Positions 26,476 to 34,857 of a stretch of 64,000 bases of DNA are shown here, piece after piece. Source of the DNA: Leptothrix discophora. Lineage in GTDB: Bacteria; Pseudomonadota; Gammaproteobacteria; Burkholderiales; Burkholderiaceae_C. Location: positions 186,001 through 250,000 of the forward strand of contig NZ_JAUZEE010000003.1 of assembly GCF_030705305.1 (NCBI RefSeq). Reading direction: 5' to 3'. Under the pieces are notes generated by a model, which worked only from the letters and a program-made list of their open reading frames with translations, was not told the origin of the DNA and made no database searches. Numbering within the stretch: the first letter of the stretch is position 1; every line of letters starts with the position of its first letter. The position numbers were made by a program, and so were the translations under genes.

Positions 26476-28146
26476 TCACCAGTTGCGAAAGCGTTTCGGG
26501 GGTGCGTACAAGCCGCCCGACGCGCGCACCAGGTCGCGCATCGAACGTGCTGCAAGCAGCTGGCGTGTGGCCTGGCGGGGGTCGATGCCCAGGTCTTGCG
26601 GGCGCCGGATCACGCCGCGGTCACGCAGGTTCTCCACCAGGCGGTGGTCCCGCGCCTGGCCCACGGCGGTGTAGCCGGCCACGCCGCGGATGGCCTGCTC
26701 GCGTTCTTCGTCGGATCGGCACAGCAGCAGGTTGGCGATGCCTTCCTCGGTCAGCACGTGGGTCACGTCGTCGCCGTAGACCATGATGGGCGGCAGGGCG
26801 AGGCCGGCGCGTTCCTGCAGCGTCCAGGCATCCAGGCGCTCGACGAAGGCCGGCTGCATGTGCTCGCGGAAGGTCTCGACGATCTGCACCACCAGCTTCT
26901 GCCCGCGTGGCGTGGCGGCTGCACCGCTGCGGCCACGTCGCGCCTCTTCGCCCGCCATCAGCCAGGCGGGGCTGGCGTGGCGGCGGCCGCGCGCATCGGC
27001 ACCCATGTTGGGTGCGCCGCCGAAGCCGGCGATGCGGTCCATCGTCGCGGTCGAGCTGTTGCCCTGCAGGTCCATCTGCAGTGTCGAGCCGATGAACAGG
27101 TCGCAGGCGTAGTGCCCGGCCGCTTGGCAGAAGGCGCGGTTGCTGCGCATCGATCCGTCGCGGCCGGTGAAGAACACGTCGGGACGGGCACGGATGTAGT
27201 TCTCCATGCCAAGCTCGGATCCGAAGGAGTGCACCGATTCGACCCAGCCCGCCTCGATCGCGGGGATCAGCGCCGGGTGCGGGTTCAGCGCCCAGTGCTG
27301 GCAGATCCTGCCCTTCAGGCCGAGCGAGTCCGCGTAGGTGGGCAGCAGCAGTTCGATGGCTGCGGTGTCGAAACCGATGCCGTGGTTCAGCCGCTGCACG
27401 CCGTATTCGGCGTAGATGCCCTTGATGGCCATCATGGCCATCAGCACCTGAATCTCGCTGATCTGCGCCGGGTCGCGCGTGAACAGCGGCTCGATGAAGT
27501 GCGGTCGCGGCGAGGCGATCACGAAATCGACCCAGTCGGCCGGGATGTCGACGCGAGGCAGCACGTCGACCACCTCGTTCACCTGCGCGATCACGATGCC
27601 GCGACGAAAGGCCGTGGCCTCGACGATCGCGGGCGTGTCCTCGGTGTTGGGGCCGGTGTAGAGGTTGCCGGCGGCATCGGCACTGGCGGCCACCACCAGC
27701 GCCACCCGCGGCGTCAGGTCGACGAAGTAGCGTGCGAAGAGTTCGAGGTAGGTGTGGATCGCGCCGATCGCGATGTGTCCCTGGGACACCAGTTGCGCCA
27801 GTCGGGCGCCCTGCGGGCCGGAGAACGAGAAGTCGAGCTTCGACGCGATGCCTCGTTCGAAGATGTCCAGGTGCTCGGGCAATGCCAGCACCGACTGGAC
27901 CATGTGCAGGTCGTGCACCCGCGCCGGGTCGACCTGCAGCAGCGCCTTGGCGAGGAAGTCGGCCTGCTTCTGGTTGTTGCCCTCCAGGCAGACGCGGTCA
28001 CCCGGCTCGAGCACGGCCTCAAGCAGCGCCACCGCGTCGGCATGCGCGACGTGTCGTTGCCCCGCGCGCGCGCCGAGCCGGCCGGCTGCGCGTGCCAGGC
28101 GATCGTCGCGGTTGCGCGCGAGCCGGTTCCAGCGGTCTTTGTGCAT
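26476..28146 (-). CDS. mdcA: Malonate decarboxylase alpha subunit (acetyl-S-ACP:malonate ACP transferase)
   Basis: A 556-residue CoA-transferase-like subunit that swaps the acetyl group on MdcC for malonate, releasing acetate and regenerating malonyl-S-ACP. Landmarks are LEGNNQKQADFLAK near residue 55, YTGPNTEDTP, LNHGIGFDTAAIELLLP and GSTLQMDLQGNSSTAT. Length is normal. It is the first mdc enzyme gene after the TTT receptor gene, with eight bases between the receptor stop and the mdcA start. Confidence 0.93.
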   Translation of the reverse strand: MHKDRWNRLARNRDDRLARAAGRLGARAGQRHVAHADAVALLEAVLEPGDRVCLEGNNQKQADFLAKALLQVDPARVHDLHMVQSVLALPEHLDIFERGIASKLDFSFSGPQGARLAQLVSQGHIAIGAIHTYLELFARYFVDLTPRVALVVAASADAAGNLYTGPNTEDTPAIVEATAFRRGIVIAQVNEVVDVLPRVDIPADWVDFVIASPRPHFIEPLFTRDPAQISEIQVLMAMMAIKGIYAEYGVQRLNHGIGFDTAAIELLLPTYADSLGLKGRICQHWALNPHPALIPAIEAGWVESVHSFGSELGMENYIRARPDVFFTGRDGSMRSNRAFCQAAGHYACDLFIGSTLQMDLQGNSSTATMDRIAGFGGAPNMGADARGRRHASPAWLMAGEEARRGRSGAAATPRGQKLVVQIVETFREHMQPAFVERLDAWTLQERAGLALPPIMVYGDDVTHVLTEEGIANLLLCRSDEEREQAIRGVAGYTAVGQARDHRLVENLRDRGVIRRPQDLGIDPRQATRQLLAARSMRDLVRASGGLYAPPKRFRNW

Positions 28147-28154
28147 GGAAGCGC

Positions 28155-29147
28155 TCAGTCAGCCTTGATGTTGCCGGTCTTGACCACGTCGGCCCAGCGT
28201 CGGGTCTCGGCGGTGACGAAGTCGCCGAAGGCCTTGCCGGCAAGCGTCGGGGGTTCCGCGCCGATCGCGGCCCAGGCGGCCACGATCTCCTTGGACGCCA
28301 GCGCGTTGCGCAGCTCGATGCCCATGCGCTCGACCACCGGCGCCGGCGTGCCCTTGGGCGCCCACAGCCCGTACCAGGTCGCGACCTTGTAGGCCGGCAG
28401 ACCAGCTTCGGCAGCGGTCGGAAGATCGGCGAAGCCCGGTGCCCGCTTGTCCCCTGCGACCGCGATCGCCTTCAGGCGCCCGCCCTTGATGTGGTTGGCC
28501 GAGGAGCCAAGGCCGTCGAACATCACGTCGACCTGGCCGCCCATCAGGTCCTGCAGGGCGGGCCCGGCGCCACGGTACGGGATGTGGGTGATGAAGGTCT
28601 GCGTCTGCAGCTTGAACAGCTCGCCCGCGAGGTGGTGGGATGAGCCATTGCCGGCCGACCCATAGCTCACCTTGCCCGGGTTGGCCTTCAGATAGGCGAT
28701 CAGGCCCTTGAGATCGTTCGCGGCGATGCGCTGCGGATTGACCACGATCACCTGCGGCACGCTCGCGATCATGGCCACCGGGACGAAGTCGTTGGCCAGG
28801 TTGTAGTCGAGCTTCGGGTACACCGACGGCGCGATCGCGTGATGCACCGCGCCCATGAACCAGGTGTAGCCGTCAGGCGCGGCACGTGCAGCCACGCCGG
28901 CGCCAAGATTGCCCCCTGCACCACCCTTGTTGTCGATGATCACCTGGTGCCCGAGCTGTCGTGCCAGCTGCGCCGACAAGGGCCTGGCAAACGCATCGGT
29001 GCCGCCGCCGGCCGGAAAGGGCACGACCACCGTGATCGGCTTGCTGGGCCAGTCGGCCTGCCCCCACACGACGGCGGGCGCCAGAAGGCTGGCTGCGGCC
29101 AGGGTCAGCATCGCGTTGCGGCGCGCGTGGAAGGGGTGCAGGCTCAT
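28155..29147 (-). CDS. Bug/TTT family periplasmic solute-binding protein
   Basis: A 330-residue tripartite tricarboxylate transporter receptor. A signal peptide with a twin-Arg-like start (RRNAMLTLAAASLLAP) is followed by the family motifs WPSKPITVVVPFPAGGGTD near residues 33-51, VIIDNKGGAGGN and PYRGAGPALQDLMGG. The ligand is probably malonate because it is embedded directly upstream of mdcA, but no TTT membrane subunits lie in the window, so the receptor must work with a transporter encoded elsewhere or act differently. Confidence 0.87.
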   Translation of the reverse strand: MSLHPFHARRNAMLTLAAASLLAPAVVWGQADWPSKPITVVVPFPAGGGTDAFARPLSAQLARQLGHQVIIDNKGGAGGNLGAGVAARAAPDGYTWFMGAVHHAIAPSVYPKLDYNLANDFVPVAMIASVPQVIVVNPQRIAANDLKGLIAYLKANPGKVSYGSAGNGSSHHLAGELFKLQTQTFITHIPYRGAGPALQDLMGGQVDVMFDGLGSSANHIKGGRLKAIAVAGDKRAPGFADLPTAAEAGLPAYKVATWYGLWAPKGTPAPVVERMGIELRNALASKEIVAAWAAIGAEPPTLAGKAFGDFVTAETRRWADVVKTGNIKAD

Positions 29148-29268
29148 CGATGTCTCCGGGTTGTTGTCGTGCTGAGGTCAGGCCACACCTTATCGGCCCG
29201 TCCCCTGCACCATCAATCAACCTGGATCGCCGATCGTTACGTACAGCGGAACGATCGTGCCCCCAGGA

Positions 29269-30213
29269 TCAACCGCGCCGAGGGTCGCTGCCAGGGGTCG
29301 ACGGGAGTTGTGAGGCGTAGCCGCGACACGCTGCCAGCAAGGACAGCAGGTTCGGATCGCGCTCGCGGGTGCGCAGGAACGCCACGACGATCTTGTGCGG
29401 CATGCGAAAGCGCGGCTGCAGCGGAATCAGGCGGACCTCGCCCGGCAACACGGGGCGGATGCGACCCGGCAGCAAGGTGCACCCGATGCCGCCGCCGACC
29501 AGGTTCATCAGCGAGAAGATGTCGCCCGTCGTCATCACCACGTTCGGCGCGAAGCCGGCGGCACGAAACGCGTCGACGAAGCGCCCCGTGGTGACGAAGC
29601 CCTCGGTCAGCCGGACGAAGCGTTCGTCGCTGCACTGGGCCAGATCGACTTCGGCCTGCCCATCGAAACTGGAGCCGGCCCGCGTGGCGAAGAAGATCTC
29701 GTCCTCGAACAGCGCCTGTGACTCGATGTCGGTTGCGGCTTCCGGTGCGCCCATCAGCGCGGCGTCGACCGCACCGTCGCGCAGCTTGAGCAGCAGGTCG
29801 GCATTCGAGCCGAGCACGAGCTCGGTCTGGACGTCGGGCTTGCGCAGCTTCAAGCCCATGATCAGGGCGGGCACCGTGCCGCTGGTCAAGGAATACAGCG
29901 AGCCGATGCGGATGCGGTCGGCGGCATAGCCTGCCACCTCCCGCGTCGAGCGGATGCCTTCGGCCATCTGGCGCAGCACCTCGCGTGCCACGTCCGCCAG
30001 GGCCTGTGCGGCGTCGTTGGGCAGCAGGTTGCGGCCCTCTTGGCGAAACAGCGTGCACCGCACGCCCGCTTCGAGCGAATGGAGCGCCCGGTGCACGCTC
30101 ACCGGGCTGGTGCCCAGCCTCTCGGCTGCTCGCCCGAGGCTGCCGACCTCCATGAAGACCAGCAGCGTCTCCAGTTTGCGGAAGGTGATCTCTTCGTCGA
30201 TGTGGGCCGCCAT
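29269..30213 (-). CDS. mdcR: LysR family regulator, probable malonate regulator
   Basis: A 314-residue LysR regulator: winged helix at residues about 8-65 (FMEVGSLGRAAERLGTSPVS is the HTH landmark) and a substrate-binding-like effector domain (about 90-295). It is transcribed in the same direction as the mdc genes, 121 bases ahead of the receptor gene, instead of divergently as is usual for LysR regulators. MdcR is the known malonate-responsive LysR protein in other bacteria; the assignment here rests on position. ATG 30213 is used. Confidence 0.75.
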   Translation of the reverse strand: MAAHIDEEITFRKLETLLVFMEVGSLGRAAERLGTSPVSVHRALHSLEAGVRCTLFRQEGRNLLPNDAAQALADVAREVLRQMAEGIRSTREVAGYAADRIRIGSLYSLTSGTVPALIMGLKLRKPDVQTELVLGSNADLLLKLRDGAVDAALMGAPEAATDIESQALFEDEIFFATRAGSSFDGQAEVDLAQCSDERFVRLTEGFVTTGRFVDAFRAAGFAPNVVMTTGDIFSLMNLVGGGIGCTLLPGRIRPVLPGEVRLIPLQPRFRMPHKIVVAFLRTRERDPNLLSLLAACRGYASQLPSTPGSDPRRG

Positions 30214-30246
30214 GATTCGTTCCGGCTGCAAAACGATGCCGACAGC

Positions 30247-30268
30247 GATCAGTGCAGCTGAACTGATC
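30247..30268. promoter_or_regulatory. Near-perfect 22-base palindrome upstream of the LysR gene
   Basis: GATCAGT (30247-30253) and ACTGATC (30262-30268) are perfect arms with a central CAGCTG that is itself palindromic; one symmetric pair out of eleven mismatches. It lies 34 bases upstream of the LysR start and is a good candidate for a regulator binding site, possibly for autoregulation. Confidence 0.5.
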
Positions 30269-30387
30269 CGCGATCGAGTCTAAGGGGTCGAGGTCGGGAG
30301 CACACGTGAGTCGACCCGTCGTCCTTCCTGTTCCATCCGCTGAGTGCTGGAACCTTGCGTCAGACGTCGACTGTTGGCCCCCAGTCC

Positions 30388-31202
30388 TCAGCATGAAGGC
30401 ATGCTGTCGAGCGCCTGAGCCGACCTCGACAGCCCTCCCGGCACCTGGTCGGCCACCTCCTGCGAGAAGCCCGTGGGCAGCGCCTGCTGCACCTGGTCGA
30501 TGACGGCCGGCGTTCGCGCGATGAGTTACTGGATCAAGGGCTCGGCACTCTCGCCATAGCCGAAACGCCTGGCGGTGCGGTTGAAGTGGCGTCGCTGGAT
30601 GAACGCCGCCTCGACGTGGCGGTTCTTGCCCACCAGGGCCATCGCCATCTTGAGGTCGCGGAGCGACCACTGGTTTGGGCCATGTCCCATCACCGCGTAG
30701 GCCGACATGACGTCGTACAGCGGCGTGCGCCGGTAGCGGCCGCCGGGCAGCAGGTGGATGCTGAAGTTCTTGGCGTGACCGTCCGGGGCACGCAGCATCC
30801 AGAAGAGCAGCTGCGAGGCCATCAGCGTGCGCAGGTCCTGCGGCGCGTCGACCGACTGCTGCAGCAGCGTGAACAGGTCCGCCAGACCCGGTCCTCCTTC
30901 GGCCTCGTGCTTCACCAGCGGCGACGTGCCGGTGGCCTGGCAGAAGTCCTCCTGGACCCGCCGGCGCATGGCCGGGCGGTCCGGCAGCAGGTTGTCGAAG
31001 TCATGCTCGACCGCTGGCCCCTTGAGGACGTCGTTGCCCAGCCCGAAGGCAAGGACAGCGACAAGGGCCGCCCCAAGGCCGAGGCGCGCCAGGCGGCGTC
31101 GTACTGGAGCGCCATGTCGCCGCGGGCCGTCACGGTCCAGCGTCCGACACGGATGCCGTTGGCCCACAGGACCAGCGTCTGGGTCTTCGAGCGCCGCGCC
31201 AT
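30388..31202 (-). pseudogene. HipA-like serine/threonine kinase pseudogene
   Basis: Reading leftwards from an ATG at 31202 with GGAG upstream, the start MARRSKTQTLVLWANG matches HipA toxins. Soon after RPLSLSLP the match moves to another frame (GPAVEHDFDNLLPD), showing a frameshift. The central part of the kinase is missing between RRVQEDF and ASQLLFWMLRAPDGHAKNFS. The catalytic APDGHAKN motif survives. A TAA at 30526-30528 then interrupts the frame after SAEPLIQ, while the HipA-like tail (LIARTPAVIDQ, then ALPTGFSQEVADQ) continues beyond it in the same frame to 30388. At least three lesions make this a dead gene. No intact hipB partner is present. Confidence 0.75.
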
Positions 31203-31376
31203 GTCACCACTCCGGCGTCGTGGCCGACGAACCGTCCGGCCTCCACCCACTGCACCCACCACGCCTGCAGAACCTGGCGAGGCGCCTTCCGACTGCCGAC
31301 CTCCTCCAGTCCTGCCAGCACACGACACCAGCGAAAAGAGGTCGTCGTTGCAGACTTCTGAGAAGGCAGAAAGCAC

Positions 31377-31407
31377 AACGGGCTACGTCAAAAAGACGTA
31401 ACCCGTT
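31377..31407 (-). terminator. Stem-loop terminator after tRNA-Pro
   Basis: AACGGG (31377-31382) and TACGTC (31384-31389) pair with GACGTA (31395-31400) and CCCGTT (31402-31407) around a five-A loop (five T on the transcribed minus strand), with one internal mismatch. It starts nine bases beyond the encoded CCA end of the tRNA gene on the minus strand. Confidence 0.6.
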
Positions 31408-31415
31408 GATTTGAT

Positions 31416-31492
31416 TGGTCGGGGCGACACGATTCGAACGTGCGACCTACTGGTCCCAAACCAGCCGCGCTACCAAGCTGCGCCACGCCCCG
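31416..31492 (-). tRNA. tRNA-Pro (anticodon UGG)
   Basis: The minus strand gives a 77-base cloverleaf: acceptor CGGGGCG pairing with CGCCCCG, D-arm with AGCTTGGTAGC, anticodon arm GCTGG/TTTGGGA/CCAGT with anticodon TGG at positions 34-36, and T-arm with GTTCGAATC. The discriminator A and a CCA are encoded in the DNA (plus strand TGGT at 31416-31419). It decodes proline codons. Confidence 0.93.
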
Positions 31493-31537
31493 AAGCCCGC
31501 GAGTGTAGCCGGGTGGCGACGTGCCCCGGCGCTGACG

Positions 31538-32488
31538 TCAGACGGTGGCGCGCAATTCGCTGCGGCGGGGCAGGTCCGGACCGCGGCGGGTGCAGGTGAT
31601 GGCGGCGGCCTGGGCGGCGAAATCGGCGACGCGGCGGACCTCGTCCAGCGTGATGCCGGCCAGGCCTTCGGGCGTCAGGCGGCCGATCTCGGCCAGCGCG
31701 ACCAGCGTGGCGGCCTGGAAGGTGTCGCCGGCGCCGACGGTGTCCTGGACCTTGACCTTCGGCGCCGGAACCGAGACCTCGCCGTCGCGGGTCCAGGCCA
31801 GTGCGCCCTCGCCGCCGCGGGTCATCATGACCAGGTGCACGCCGTTGGCGAGCCAGCCGCGTGCCAGCTCGGCCGGGCTCTGGTGCGGGTAGAGGCGCTC
31901 GAAGTCCTCGTCGCTGAGCTTGAGCAGGTGGACGCGGTGCGACATCCACTCGACCAGTTCCTTCCACGCGCCCAGGTCCGGCTGCACGTTCAGGCGCACG
32001 TTCGGGTCATAGGACATCACGCTGGCATGACGGCGCTGCTCATAGAGCGCGCGGATGGTGCTGCCGATCGGCTCGACCGCGCAGCCATACGAGCCGGTGT
32101 GATAGGCCGCAGCCTGCGCCGGCAGGCGGTCGAAGTGCTCGGGCAGCAGCTGCCGGTCCGCGCCGCCGTGGCCGTAGAAGCGGTAGCTCGGCACGCCCTC
32201 GCTGTCGACGCCGACCAGGCTCAACGTGGTCGGGGCGTCGCATTGGACCAGCGTGTCCATGCCGATCTGCTCCTCGCGGATCGTGCGTTCGATGCGCGCG
32301 CCGAGGAAGTCGCTGGAGATCGCGCCGAAGAAAGAGACCGGCTGCGCCATGCGCGCCAGGCCCATCGCGACGTTCAGCGGCGAGCCGCCGACGACCGCAT
32401 CCAGGTGCAGGCCGGTCGGCGTCGCACCGTCGTCGAAGACATCCAGCAGCGACTCGCCGACGACGACGATGGGCAGACGATCAGACAT
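31538..32488 (-). CDS. PfkB family carbohydrate kinase, probable fructokinase
   Basis: A 316-residue ribokinase/PfkB kinase. The N-terminal signature GGSPLNVAMGLARM (near 34-47) binds sugar; the C-terminal signature DTVGAGDTFQAATL contains the catalytic Asp. Its position, divergent from a fructose-type ABC operon and next to a matching operator, suggests phosphorylation of the imported sugar to the 6- or 1-phosphate. ATG 32488 is used because the family sequence starts directly after it. Substrate specificity cannot be fixed from sequence. Confidence 0.85.
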   Translation of the reverse strand: MSDRLPIVVVGESLLDVFDDGATPTGLHLDAVVGGSPLNVAMGLARMAQPVSFFGAISSDFLGARIERTIREEQIGMDTLVQCDAPTTLSLVGVDSEGVPSYRFYGHGGADRQLLPEHFDRLPAQAAAYHTGSYGCAVEPIGSTIRALYEQRRHASVMSYDPNVRLNVQPDLGAWKELVEWMSHRVHLLKLSDEDFERLYPHQSPAELARGWLANGVHLVMMTRGGEGALAWTRDGEVSVPAPKVKVQDTVGAGDTFQAATLVALAEIGRLTPEGLAGITLDEVRRVADFAAQAAAITCTRRGPDLPRRSELRATV

Positions 32489-32507
32489 GGTGGGCAACCT
32501 CTGGGAA

Positions 32508-32528
32508 ATGATCAACACAATGGATTTA
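32508..32528. promoter_or_regulatory. Putative ROK operator, pfkB side
   Basis: ATGATCAA, five bases, TGGATTTA: the same layout as the perfect site at 32630-32650, with 5 of 8 and 7 of 8 arm positions matching. It lies 20 bases upstream of the PfkB start codon, where it could block transcription or promoter access. Confidence 0.5.
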
Positions 32529-32629
32529 GGGCGCTGCTAAACAAGATTCACGCCCGCCAGACCCTGGGAGAACCCTGGGTGGCGTGGATCGTCGCACTGT
32601 GTCGGCGCTGCCGTACTCAGGGAAACCAC

Positions 32630-32650
32630 TAAATCAAACACCTTGATTTA
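32630..32650. promoter_or_regulatory. Perfect palindromic operator before frcB (probable ROK repressor site)
   Basis: TAAATCAA, five bases (ACACC), TTGATTTA: perfect eight-base arms, AT-rich against a very GC-rich background. The right arm overlaps the putative -35 element of the frc promoter, as expected for a repressor. The downstream operon encodes a ROK-family regulator. Confidence 0.65.
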
Positions 32651-32670
32651 AGAAGCGTGGCGACTAAGAT
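32643..32670 (+). promoter_or_regulatory. Putative sigma-70 promoter of the frc operon
   Basis: TTGATT (32643-32648), a 16-base spacer, and TAAGAT (32665-32670). Both elements are moderate matches to the consensus. The start codon of frcB is about 75 bases downstream of the expected transcription start. Overlap with the operator supports it. Confidence 0.45.
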
Positions 32671-32748
32671 TCGTTCTGCGTTCTGGAGCACGGTCGCTCC
32701 AGATGCCCACCCGGTCCAACCCCCTTCGAACCCGTCCCAGGAGACAAC

Positions 32749-33729
32749 ATGAAGCGTCTTTCCATCCTCGCCGCCGCCGTCCTCGTCGCCGGCACCGCTT
32801 CGGCCCAGAACCAGCCGGTCATCGGCCTGATCACCAAGACCGAGACCAACCCGTTCTTCGTGAAGATGAAGGAAGGCGCGGAAGCCGAAGCCAAGAAGCT
32901 GGGCGCCAAGCTGCTGTCGGCCGCCGGCAAGCAGGACGGCGACACCGCCGGCCAGATCACCGCGATGGAAAACATGGTCGCCGCCGGCGCCAAGACCATC
33001 CTGATCACCTCGTCGGGTGACGCGATCGTCCCGACCATCAAGAAGATCAAGGCCCAGGGCGTGCAGGTCATCGCCCTCGACAGCCCCGTGCCGGAAGCCG
33101 ACGCGCTGTTCGCCACCAACAACTACAAGGCCGGCGAGCTGATCGGCGCCTACGCCAAGACCGTGCTGGGCGGCAAGAAGCCCGTCATCGCCACGCTGGA
33201 CCTGTTCCCCGGCCACCCGGTCGGCGCGCAGCGCCACAACGGTTTCCTGGCCGGCTACGGCCTGAAGACCCTGCCCGCCGAGAGCAACGAGCTGGCCCAG
33301 CCGGCTGAAGTGGTCTGCATGGCCGACTCCTTCGGCGACGCCGCCAAGGGCCAGACCGGCATGGAGAACTGCCTGCAGAAGAACGACAAGATCAACGTCG
33401 TCTACGCGATCAACGAACCCGCTGCCGCCGGTGCCTACAAGGCGCTGAAGGCCGCCGGCAAGGAAAAGGACGTCGTCATCCTGGGCGTGGACGGCATGTG
33501 CTCGAACGGCGTGGGCAACGTCGAGAAGGGCGTGATCGCCGCGACGTCGATGCAGTACCCGCTGAAGATGGCCGCGATGGGCGTGGCCGCCGGCGTCAAG
33601 TACGCCAAGGACGGCAAGCGTCAGGCTGGCTACACCGACACCGGCGTGGACCTGGTCGCTGCCAAGGCGGTTGCCGGCGTCAAGAGCATCGACACCAAGA
33701 CCGCCCGCGGCCAGTGCTGGGGCGACTGA
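32749..33729 (+). CDS. frcB: Sugar ABC transporter periplasmic binding protein (fructose-type)
   Basis: A 326-residue periplasmic binding protein of the ribose/fructose class. A clean signal peptide ends at ASA-Q (residue about 19). Landmarks are VIGLITKTETNPFFVKMKEGA and ITSSGDAIVPTIKKIKAQGVQVIALDSP, given only as positions near 24-44 and 85-115. AGGAGA precedes the ATG. It begins the frcBCA operon; the symbol follows similarity to FrcB and the kinase context, and another hexose is possible. Confidence 0.87.
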   Translation: MKRLSILAAAVLVAGTASAQNQPVIGLITKTETNPFFVKMKEGAEAEAKKLGAKLLSAAGKQDGDTAGQITAMENMVAAGAKTILITSSGDAIVPTIKKIKAQGVQVIALDSPVPEADALFATNNYKAGELIGAYAKTVLGGKKPVIATLDLFPGHPVGAQRHNGFLAGYGLKTLPAESNELAQPAEVVCMADSFGDAAKGQTGMENCLQKNDKINVVYAINEPAAAGAYKALKAAGKEKDVVILGVDGMCSNGVGNVEKGVIAATSMQYPLKMAAMGVAAGVKYAKDGKRQAGYTDTGVDLVAAKAVAGVKSIDTKTARGQCWGD

Positions 33730-33800
33730 TGCGGCGCGGGTCCCGAGCCCTCGGGACCTGAAGCATCCAGGGGCGCGTCCCGGCGACGCCCTCCTGACCT

Positions 33801-33830
33801 GAAAGCCCCGTGGACACGGGGCTTTCTTTT
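33801..33830 (+). terminator. Intrinsic terminator-like hairpin between frcB and frcC
   Basis: GAAAGCCCCGT pairs with ACGGGGCTTTC around a four-base loop (GGAC), followed by TTTT. The 11-base stem and T-run fit a rho-independent terminator or a processing barrier. Inside the operon it would leave more binding-protein mRNA than permease mRNA. Confidence 0.7.
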
Positions 33831-33896
33831 CTGATCGTGCATGACGACGGCCGCATCGACCGTTCGTTCGAGGCACACCACCAGCGAGCCCATTCC

Positions 33897-34856
33897 ATGA
33901 ATTCGCTCAAAGCCAAGCTCCCCCCGATCGGGACACTGGGCCCAGCCATCGCGCTGATCCTGGCCTGTGCCTTCTTCTCCTTCCAGCATGAGCGCTTCCT
34001 CACGCTGCAGAACTTCTCGCTGATCCTCCAGCAGGTGATGGTGGTGGGCACCATCGCCATCGGCCAGACGCTGATCATCCTGACCGCCGGCATCGACCTG
34101 TCCTGCGGCATGGTCATGGCGCTGGGCTCGATCGTGATGACCAAGGTCGCCGCCGACTACGGCCTGAGCGCACCGGTGGCCATCCTCTGCGGCATCGCCG
34201 TGACCACGCTGTTCGGCCTGATCAACGGCCTGCTGGTCACCCGCATCAAGCTGCCGCCCTTCATCGTCACGCTCGGCACGCTGAACATCGCCTTCGCGAT
34301 CACGCAGCTCTACTCCCGTGCGCAGACCATCACCAACATCCCCGACGGCATGAACCTGCTCGGCGAGACCTTCAACCTGGGCGGCGCGCGCGTGGCCTTC
34401 GGTGCGGTGCTGATGCTGGCGCTCTATGTCGCGACCTGGCTGTGGCTGCGCGAGACCGCGCCCGGCCGCCACGTCTACGCAGTGGGCAACAACCCCGAGG
34501 CGACGCGCCTGACCGGCATTCCGACCGAGCGCGTGCTGCTGACCGTCTACGCCCTGGCCGGCGTGTTCTACGGCATCGCCTCGATGCTGGCGGTGGCCCG
34601 CACCGGTGCCGGTGACCCGAACGCCGGTCAGACCGAGAACCTCGACGCCATCACCGCCGTGGTGCTGGGCGGCACCAGCCTGTTCGGCGGTCGCGGCATC
34701 CTGCTGGGCACGCTGGTCGGCGCACTGATCGTCGGCGTGTTCCGAAACGGCCTGACGCTGATGGGCGTCTCCTCGGTCTACCAGATCCTGGTGACCGGTG
34801 TTCTGGTGATCCTGGCCGTGGCCACGGATCAGATGTCTCGCAAGGGAGGCCGCTGA
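33897..34856 (+). CDS. frcC: Sugar ABC transporter permease
   Basis: A 319-residue RbsC/FrcC-type permease with about eight to ten hydrophobic segments. Landmarks are LIILTAGIDLSCGM near residue 60, NGLLVTRIKLPPFIVTLGT and NAGQTENLDAITAVVLGGTSL. The ATG at 33897 is used; an in-frame GTG at 33810 lies inside the terminator hairpin and the intervening residues are not membrane-like. One base separates its stop from frcA. Confidence 0.9.
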   Translation: MNSLKAKLPPIGTLGPAIALILACAFFSFQHERFLTLQNFSLILQQVMVVGTIAIGQTLIILTAGIDLSCGMVMALGSIVMTKVAADYGLSAPVAILCGIAVTTLFGLINGLLVTRIKLPPFIVTLGTLNIAFAITQLYSRAQTITNIPDGMNLLGETFNLGGARVAFGAVLMLALYVATWLWLRETAPGRHVYAVGNNPEATRLTGIPTERVLLTVYALAGVFYGIASMLAVARTGAGDPNAGQTENLDAITAVVLGGTSLFGGRGILLGTLVGALIVGVFRNGLTLMGVSSVYQILVTGVLVILAVATDQMSRKGGR

Positions 34857-34857
34857 C

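Noticed and set aside
31203-31376. Possible hipB antitoxin upstream of the hipA pseudogene
   Set aside because: Neither minus-strand frame shows a helix-turn-helix; the fragment with APRQVLQAWWVQWVEAG is not recognisable.
33810-33896. In-frame GTG extension of frcC
   Set aside because: The start would lie inside the terminator hairpin and the added residues are not conserved in character; ATG 33897 begins the membrane protein properly.
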